Source: Longispora sp047121295 | GTDB lineage: Bacteria; Actinomycetota; Actinomycetes; Mycobacteriales; Micromonosporaceae | Length of the DNA stretch: 64,000 bases | Reading direction: 5' to 3' | NCBI RefSeq assembly: GCF_047121295.1 | Contig: NZ_CP139447.1 | Coordinates: 3,596,001 to 3,660,000, forward strand | Shown: positions 59,152 through 64,000 of the stretch, piece by piece | Layout of the letters: the number at the start of each line of letters is the position of its first letter | Numbering within the stretch: position 1 is the stretch's first letter | Translations under genes and position numbers: made by a program | Notes under the pieces: generated by a model | What the model saw: only the letters and a program-made list of their open reading frames with translations | Databases searched by the model: none | Told to the model about the DNA's origin: nothing

Positions 59152-59913
59152 ATGATCACCCCCGCTGAGTTCGTCCCCAAGTGGGAACTGTGGCACGCCG
59201 GCCGGCAGAAGCGGGTCGCCGCCCAGCACGGCCCGCTGACCCTGACCGGCACCCACTGGCTGCTGTACGGCGACACCGTCATCGACGGGATCCCCGGCAC
59301 CTGGCGCGCCGAGGACGGAAAGGTCCGCCTGACCGGCGGCGAGGGCCTGTCGGTCACCGACGGCCTGCTGCCCGTCGACGAGTGGCTGCACTACGGCGAG
59401 GTCGACCTGCTGACCATCCAGCGCGGCGACGACCTGGCCGTCCGGGTGTACGACCCGCGTGCCGACGCCGTGGCCCGCTTCACCCGGATCGACGCGTTCG
59501 CCCCCGACCCGCGCTGGCGGATCGAGGCCGAGTTCGTGCCGGCCGCCGACGCCGACAGCGTGCACATCGCGCACTCCAACACGGCCCGGGAGGAGGACTA
59601 CCCGGTGTTCGGCACGTTCGTCCTCGAGGTCGACGGCGTCCGCGCCGAGCTGGTGGCCCTGCACTCCGGCGACGAGAACGGCGCGCACCTGACCTTCCGC
59701 GACGGCACCAGCGGCCACGAGACCTACGGCGCGGCCCGGTTCCTGTTCGTCACGGCCCCGCCGGCCGGCGGCCCGGTGATCCTGGACTTCAACCGGTCGC
59801 AGCTGCCGCCGTGCGCGTTCTCCGACGCGTTCGTGTGCCCGCTGCCGCCGCCGAGCAACATCGTGCCGTTCCGGATCGAGGCCGGCGAACAACGGGTCGT
59901 CTCCGAGGGGTAA
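59152..59913 (+). CDS. DUF1684 family protein
   Basis: A 253-residue DUF1684 protein. Diagnostic segments are the late FLFVTAPPAGGPVILDFNRS, then PPCAFSDAFVCPLPPPSN, where the family's conserved Asn-Arg and Cys/Asp pairs lie. The fold is a two-sheet beta structure of unknown function found in soil bacteria. ATG 59152 follows TACCGT (59140-59145) by six bases, a leaderless signature. It is divergent from the DUF2199-like gene with 68 bp between. Confidence 0.85.
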   Translation: MITPAEFVPKWELWHAGRQKRVAAQHGPLTLTGTHWLLYGDTVIDGIPGTWRAEDGKVRLTGGEGLSVTDGLLPVDEWLHYGEVDLLTIQRGDDLAVRVYDPRADAVARFTRIDAFAPDPRWRIEAEFVPAADADSVHIAHSNTAREEDYPVFGTFVLEVDGVRAELVALHSGDENGAHLTFRDGTSGHETYGAARFLFVTAPPAGGPVILDFNRSQLPPCAFSDAFVCPLPPPSNIVPFRIEAGEQRVVSEG

Positions 59914-59986
59914 CCGGGACCGGCGGCGCCCTGTCAGCCCCGGTGTCCCCCGAGGTGTCGGGCCGCCGGAGACCGGGGCAGGTGTC

Positions 59987-60006
59987 GCCGTAACCGGAAA
60001 AGGTTG
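59987..60006 (-). repeat. recurrent stop-proximal motif, copy F
   Basis: On the minus strand the region reads CCTTTTCCGGTTACGGCG, seven bases past the ImuA-like stop codon. It is in the same orientation relative to that gene as copies A, C and E. Confidence 0.6.
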
Positions 60007-60012
60007 TGGGTC

Positions 60013-60540
60013 TTATGCCACCGCGCGCACCGGGTGCCGCAGCGGCAGCCGCAACAGGGCCCGCACCGGCCGCGAGGCCTTCCCGCGCCCCCTGACCTGG
60101 ACGCCCAGCTCGCGCCCGTCGCGGAACGGCGGCCAGGACCCGGGGGTCTCCTCCAACCGCACGTCGGCGGCGGCCCAGGCGGGCCCGTGGCAGACGAGCA
60201 CGCTCCCGCACTGCCGGGCCAGGGCGGCCAACTGCTCGGCGTCGCGGGCCGTCACGGCGCCGGCGGGCAGCACCACGACCGAACCGCGCGCGTGCAGCAG
60301 CTCGGCGACGACCCGGGGCCACCCCGGGCCCGGATCGGGCAGCGTGGCCACCTCGCCGGGCACCAGGCCCACGATGGCCGGCATCCCGACGGCCGTGACC
60401 CGGGCCCCGGCGGACGCGGCCTCGGCGAGCAGCGCCAGGAGCAGGGTCAGCGACCCGGTGACCGACACGGTCGAGCCCCGGCGCAGCCCACCGGCGGGCA
60501 GCAGCCGGCGCAGCACGGGCGGGGTGGAGGGGGAGAGCAT
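60013..60540 (-). CDS. ImuA-like (RecA-fold) protein under SOS control
   Basis: A 175-residue protein of the actinobacterial ImuA'-like group that accompanies ImuB and DnaE2 in mutagenic DNA repair. Recognisable segments are LRRLLPAGGLRRGSTVSVTG (degenerate Walker A), LLLALLAEAASAGARVTAVG and a C-terminal basic tail (RGRGKASRPVRALLRLPLRH). It is shorter than the usual ImuA (about 230 residues) and has no ImuB or DnaE2 neighbour. ATG 60540 follows a TACGAT -10 by six bases, so it is leaderless, and a near-consensus LexA box overlaps that promoter. The RecA-like call is by pattern only. Confidence 0.65.
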   Translation of the reverse strand: MLSPSTPPVLRRLLPAGGLRRGSTVSVTGSLTLLLALLAEAASAGARVTAVGMPAIVGLVPGEVATLPDPGPGWPRVVAELLHARGSVVVLPAGAVTARDAEQLAALARQCGSVLVCHGPAWAAADVRLEETPGSWPPFRDGRELGVQVRGRGKASRPVRALLRLPLRHPVRAVA

Positions 60541-60547
60541 GGCGGAA

Positions 60548-60563
60548 TCGTACACCTGTTCGA
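60548..60563 (-). promoter_or_regulatory. LexA (SOS) box overlapping the -10 of the ImuA-like gene
   Basis: The minus strand reads TCGAACAGGTGTACGA, one base from the actinobacterial LexA consensus TCGAAC-N4-GTTCGA. Its end overlaps the TACGAT -10 element, so LexA would block the promoter directly. Confidence 0.75.
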
Positions 60564-60572
60564 AGTCGGTGT

Positions 60573-61364
60573 TCAGGTCTGTTCGTGCCAAGGTTGGGCC
60601 CCGGAGACGAACATGTCCAATCGATCTCCGTGCACGACCCGGCCCGCCGGCCGGTCCCGGACCACCCGCGCCGCCAACCGGCCCACCGGCACGCCGCCCG
60701 GCGCCGTGGACGCCGCGAACACCACGTTCCCGAACCGCCGGCCGCGCAGCATCCCCGGCTCGCCCACCACGCACACGTCCGCGAACGCCGCCCGCAGCGT
60801 CGCCGCCTGCCGCCGGGAGAACAGCAACGGCGGCAGATCGGTCACGTTGACGGCGTACAGCCCGCCGGGCCGCAGTACCCGGGCCACCTGCCGGGCGAAC
60901 TCCACGCTCGAGACGCTGGCCGGCATCTGCGCGCCCCGGTACACGTCGGCCACCACCAGGTCGTACCAGCCGTCCGCGCTGCTCTCCACCACCTCGCGCG
61001 CGTCGGCCACCCGGAACTCCACCTCGGCGGCCAGCGGCAGGATCCGCCGCACCGCCTCCAGCAGCGTCCCGTCCCGCTCGACGACCCGCTGGGTGGAGCC
61101 GGGCCGGGTGGCCGCGACGTACCGTGGGAGGGTCAGACCGCCCCCGCCCAGGTGCAGCACCCGCAGGGGAGCCCCGGCCGGCCCGGCGACGGCGACGACC
61201 GCCGCGACCCGCCGCATGTACTCGAACTCCAGATGTCCCGGATCGTCCAGATCGACGTAGGACTGCGCGACCCCGTCGACGAGCAGCGTCCAGCCGGCCC
61301 GGCGGCGTGGGTCCGGCACGAACTCGGCCTCGCCGAGATCCACCGGCATCGTCAGGGGGTGCAT
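60573..61364 (-). CDS. spermidine synthase-like methyltransferase-fold protein
   Basis: A 263-residue Rossmann-like protein of the polyamine aminopropyltransferase family (VLHLGGGGLTLPRYVAATRP, VVERDGTLLEAVRRILPL, DGWYDLVVADVYRGAQMP). It lacks the usual N-terminal beta domain motif and the Asp pair of true spermidine synthases is not evident, so it may not make spermidine. Many actinomycetes have such proteins of unknown activity. ATG 61364 is the natural start. The ImuA-like gene lies 33 bp downstream on the same strand, but its SOS promoter is separate. Confidence 0.78.
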   Translation of the reverse strand: MHPLTMPVDLGEAEFVPDPRRRAGWTLLVDGVAQSYVDLDDPGHLEFEYMRRVAAVVAVAGPAGAPLRVLHLGGGGLTLPRYVAATRPGSTQRVVERDGTLLEAVRRILPLAAEVEFRVADAREVVESSADGWYDLVVADVYRGAQMPASVSSVEFARQVARVLRPGGLYAVNVTDLPPLLFSRRQAATLRAAFADVCVVGEPGMLRGRRFGNVVFAASTAPGGVPVGRLAARVVRDRPAGRVVHGDRLDMFVSGAQPWHEQT

Positions 61365-61449
61365 GGGCTCACGCTAGCCCCGCCCGGCCGGGGGTCCGCC
61401 GGCAGCACGGCCGTAGAGTTCTCGGGGCACACGGAAGAGGGGCAAGACC

Positions 61450-62868
61450 ATGGGAATCGATCCGGAGCGGCTGTCGGCCGCCCTACTGGTGATCGCCGAG
61501 GCCGAACAGCTCGAGGCGGAGCACCCGGACGCCGTCGCGCTGCGCCGGGCCACGGCGGGGCTGTTCAAGGCCGTCAAGCAGCGCCGCCGCGCCGACCGCC
61601 GGGCCGCCGTCATGGCCGCCGACCTGGCCGTCACCGAGGCGACCGCCACCGGCGCCCCCGACCGGATCGACGACGAGACCCAGGGCATCCTGCTGGAGTC
61701 GCCCACGATCGGCCAGTCCGCCGGCACCCTGATCCGGGCCCGGGCCTGCTACACGTGCAAGACCCGGTACACCGAGGTCGACGCCTTCTACCACCAGCTG
61801 TGCCCGCCGTGCGCCGCCCGCAACCGGTCCCGCCGGGACGCCAGCGTCGACCTGACCGGCCGGCGCGCGCTGCTCACCGGCGGCCGGGCGAAGATCGGGA
61901 TGTACATCGCGCTGCGGCTGCTCCGCGACGGCGCGCACACCACGATCACGACCCGGTTCCCCAACGACGCGATCCGCCGGTTCTCCGCGATGCCGGACTC
62001 CGCCGACTGGCTGCACCGGCTCAAGATCGTCGGGATCGACCTGCGCGACCCCGGCCAGGTCGTGGCCCTCGCCGAGTCGGTGGCCGCCGCCGGCCCGCTG
62101 GACATCCTGATCAACAACGCGGCGCAGACGGTGCGCCGGTCCCCGGGGGCGTACGCGCCCCTCGTCGAGGCCGAGTCCGCCCCGCTGCCGGCCGGCGAGC
62201 TGCCCGAGGTGCAGACGTTCGGCCACCTGCCGCGCGGCCGGGCCGAGCTGACCGGGACGGTGGAGCACCACTCGTTCACCCCGGCGATGCTCACCGAGCT
62301 GGCCCTGACGGCCGGGTCGACGTCGCCGGCCCGGATGGCCAACGCGACCGCGATCGACGCCGGTGGCCTGCGCCCCGACCTGCACGACGTGAACAGCTGG
62401 ACCCAGAAGGTCGACCAGGTCGACCCGGTGGAGCTGCTCGAGGTGCAGCTGTGCAACCAGACGGCCCCGTTCATCCTGGTCAGCATGCTGCGCCCGGCGA
62501 TGGCGGCCGCCGAGGCCCGGCGCAAGTACGTCGTGAACGTCTCGGCGATGGAGGGCCAGTTCAGCCGGGCGTACAAGGGCCCGGGGCACCCGCACACCAA
62601 CATGGCCAAGGCCGCGCTGAACATGCTGACCCGCACCAGCGCGGAGGAGATGCTGACCGACGGGATCCTGATGACGGCCGTGGACACCGGCTGGATCACC
62701 GACGAGCGCCCGCACCCGACGAAGATGCGGCTGCACGAGGAGGGCTTCAAGGCCCCGCTGGACCTGGTCGACGGCGCGGCCCGGGTGTACGACCCGATCG
62801 TGCGCGGCGAGCAGGGCGAGGACCTGTACGGCTGCTTCCTGAAGGACTTCGAGCCGGCGGCCTGGTAG
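61450..62868 (+). CDS. unusual short-chain dehydrogenase with Zn-ribbon N-domain
   Basis: A 472-residue protein in two parts. Residues about 1-130 are a helical region ending in a CxxC...CxxC zinc ribbon (CYTCKTRYTEVDAFYHQLCP). A short-chain dehydrogenase/reductase domain follows (RRALLTGGRAKIGMYIALRL, DILINNAAQTVRR, VVNVSAMEGQFSRAYKG). The expected YxxxK active-site Tyr is replaced: the motif reads HTNMAKAALNML, leaving Thr at the Tyr position while the catalytic Ser (VSAM) and Lys are present. A Tyr elsewhere (RAYKG) could substitute. ATG 61450 follows a GAGGGG site. Its activity is uncertain. Confidence 0.8.
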   Translation: MGIDPERLSAALLVIAEAEQLEAEHPDAVALRRATAGLFKAVKQRRRADRRAAVMAADLAVTEATATGAPDRIDDETQGILLESPTIGQSAGTLIRARACYTCKTRYTEVDAFYHQLCPPCAARNRSRRDASVDLTGRRALLTGGRAKIGMYIALRLLRDGAHTTITTRFPNDAIRRFSAMPDSADWLHRLKIVGIDLRDPGQVVALAESVAAAGPLDILINNAAQTVRRSPGAYAPLVEAESAPLPAGELPEVQTFGHLPRGRAELTGTVEHHSFTPAMLTELALTAGSTSPARMANATAIDAGGLRPDLHDVNSWTQKVDQVDPVELLEVQLCNQTAPFILVSMLRPAMAAAEARRKYVVNVSAMEGQFSRAYKGPGHPHTNMAKAALNMLTRTSAEEMLTDGILMTAVDTGWITDERPHPTKMRLHEEGFKAPLDLVDGAARVYDPIVRGEQGEDLYGCFLKDFEPAAW

Positions 62869-62908
62869 CCCCGGGGCCCGCACGCCGCAGCCCCGGCCAC
62901 GTTGTGCG

Positions 62909-62953
62909 CGCCCCGGAGGTCGCCGCCCGTCCGGAACGGCGACCTCCGGGGCG
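62909..62953. terminator. strong bidirectional hairpin terminator
   Basis: A perfect 17-bp stem (CGCCCCGGAGGTCGCCG with its complement) around an 11-nt loop between the convergent SDR and DUF6230 genes. Confidence 0.8.
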
Positions 62954-63032
62954 TCCCCGCCACCCCCTCAGGTGGCGGTGACCCCCGGCGAGGCGCCGCT
63001 CCGCCGCCCGGCGAACGACACCTCCCCGCGGG

Positions 63033-63560
63033 TCAGCATTCCGGCACGCCGACCCCGGTCCGAACCTCGGTGCCGGGCATGCTCATCCATCCGGTGTTCG
63101 TCGCGGCCCCGGTCTGCGCGTAGTGGCTGATCCGCACCCCGGCCGCCGACATCCCGAACAGTCCCCGGGTGGGCTCCACGGGCCGCAGCGCGGACGTCTC
63201 GGCGTCGGTCAGGGTCACGTCGGCCCCGCTGAGCTGTTCGGCGTCCAGCACCAGGTTGCTGATCCGGACCCGGTGCCCGGCACCGCCGGCCGTCGCCCGC
63301 CACACGACCGGCCCGACCCGCCGGGACTGGCAGACGCGCGCGGCCGTGGCGTTGTCGAGGACGGCGACGGCCCCGGTGCCGCTGGTCGGGTACAGCTGGA
63401 AGTTCTCGCCGGTGAGGTCGTCGACGCTCATCCGGTAGTCCTCGCCGGTGGCGGCGAACGCGACGGGGACGATGCCCAGGTCGATCAGGGGGGCGAGCAC
63501 GACCAGGCCGCCGAGGGCCGCGGCGATCGCGGTGCTGAGACGTCGTCTGTCGTGGGCCAT
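63033..63560 (-). CDS. DUF6230 family exported protein
   Basis: A 175-residue protein with one N-terminal membrane or signal segment (STAIAAALGGLVVLAPLIDL) and a DUF6230-like body (ATGEDYRMSVDDLTGENFQL, VRISNLVLDAEQLSG). In streptomycetes the family neighbours DUF6114 genes; none is visible here. The two Cys could form a disulfide. ATG 63560 starts immediately before the signal segment. It is divergent from a truncated AraC-like gene at the window edge. Confidence 0.75.
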   Translation of the reverse strand: MAHDRRRLSTAIAAALGGLVVLAPLIDLGIVPVAFAATGEDYRMSVDDLTGENFQLYPTSGTGAVAVLDNATAARVCQSRRVGPVVWRATAGGAGHRVRISNLVLDAEQLSGADVTLTDAETSALRPVEPTRGLFGMSAAGVRISHYAQTGAATNTGWMSMPGTEVRTGVGVPEC

Positions 63561-63633
63561 GTCCTCAAGGTAGGTGTCGGATTCGCCACGGGTTATGGCC
63601 TCCGACGACAGGTGATTGCTATTTTCGGACACT

Positions 63634-64000
63634 GTGACAGTCTCCTGGCCCCAGCGCCGTGCCCCGGCCGGCATCCGGCGCATGCTCGCGGTGGCCGCCG
63701 AGGACGACGTCCCGGCGGACATCCTGCTCGCCGGCACGGGGCTGTCGGCGGACCTGTCGGCCGAGGTGACCGGCGACCAGGAGCTCGGCGTGGCCCGCAA
63801 CCTGCTCCGGGTGCTCGGTGACCCGCCGGGCCTGGGGCTGCGGGTGGGGGCGAACTACCGGCTGCCGGAGTTCGGCATCTGGGGCTTCGCCCTGCTGACC
63901 AGCCCGACGCTGCGGGACGCCGCCGTGGTGGGGCTGCGGCACCTGGGGCTGACGGGTTCCTTCGCCCGGATCCGGATGGTGGAGGGCCCCTCGGAGGTGG
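63634..64000 (+). CDS. AraC-type regulator with arabinose-binding-like domain, 3' truncated
   Basis: An open frame from GTG 63634 runs off the window. The first 120 residues fit the N-terminal effector domain (Arabinose_bd type) of AraC regulators: ILLAGTGLSADLSAE, ARNLLRVLGDPPGLGLRVG, PEFGIWGFALLTSPTLRDA. The DNA-binding domain must lie beyond the window. The promoter presumably lies in the AT-rich stretch at 63580-63633 (GGTGATTGCTATTTTCGG). Confidence 0.75.
   Translation, partial: MTVSWPQRRAPAGIRRMLAVAAEDDVPADILLAGTGLSADLSAEVTGDQELGVARNLLRVLGDPPGLGLRVGANYRLPEFGIWGFALLTSPTLRDAAVVGLRHLGLTGSFARIRMVEGPSEV

Overview
This window comes from a very high G+C actinobacterial chromosome. Codon third positions are almost all G or C, GTG and TTG starts are frequent, many genes look leaderless, and a mycobacterial-type gene block (pgsA-like, DUF881, small basic protein, DUF881, gcvH, garA, ftsR, DUF151, MerR) is present. 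A four-gene locus resembling the agq prenylated alkyl-hydroquinone cluster of Actinoplanes missouriensis, together with several actinomycete family proteins, suggests Micromonosporaceae or a close relative. No rRNA, tRNA, CRISPR array, transposase or phage gene was seen.

Layout. 1-6070: the end of an FHA protein, a YkgJ-like/pentapeptide fusion, an alpha/beta hydrolase divergent from a cytochrome P450, a VOC protein, a saccharopine-dehydrogenase-like reductase and an orphan ATP-synthase b-like gene. 6124-9824: the agq-like locus (UbiA prenyltransferase facing methyltransferase, acyl-CoA-dehydrogenase-type flavoprotein and type III polyketide synthase). 9952-18112: glycerophosphodiester phosphodiesterase, a membrane protein gene broken by two frame changes, a large secreted M23 peptidase, a HAD hydrolase/methyltransferase pair and an AraC/VOC pair. 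18093-26462: LysR facing a DapA-like lyase, an ABC exporter pair, Lrp facing LysE, a secreted subtilase, a Phd-like coiled-coil protein and small enzymes.

26543-32233 is the conserved block, nine co-directional genes linking phospholipid synthesis, glycine cleavage (GcvH), the phospho-dependent FHA switch (GarA) and two MerR regulators. 32352-36053 holds transporters and hypothetical proteins. 36124-41034 is an overlapping methylmalonyl-CoA mutase operon (mutA, mutB, meaB). 41234-44585 holds a PI-PLC-like enzyme, a SnoaL-like protein, a methyltransferase preceded by a 40-residue ORF, and an enoyl-CoA hydratase. 44627-50872 is a sugar-uptake locus (ROK regulator, binding protein, two permeases) divergent from a secreted GH8 glycosidase.

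51003-64000: a nucleotidyltransferase, a BenE-type transporter, an ArgO/LysE exporter, an amidohydrolase, two candidate small proteins, an EamA exporter facing an XRE-cupin regulator, a GGDEF protein, DUF2199-like and DUF1684 proteins, an SOS-controlled ImuA-like gene, a spermidine-synthase-like protein, an unusual SDR, a DUF6230 protein and a truncated AraC regulator.

The least explained signals are: a short sequence (core CCCTTTTTCCGGKTACG) that recurs just after stop codons; an orphan ImuA-like gene with a near-consensus LexA box on a leaderless promoter; the doubly frameshifted gene at 11234-13223; a triplication of the P450 stop region; and a 41-residue basic ORF behind a promoter overlapping a TGACGTCA palindrome. 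All calls come from reading the sequence; no database search was run.
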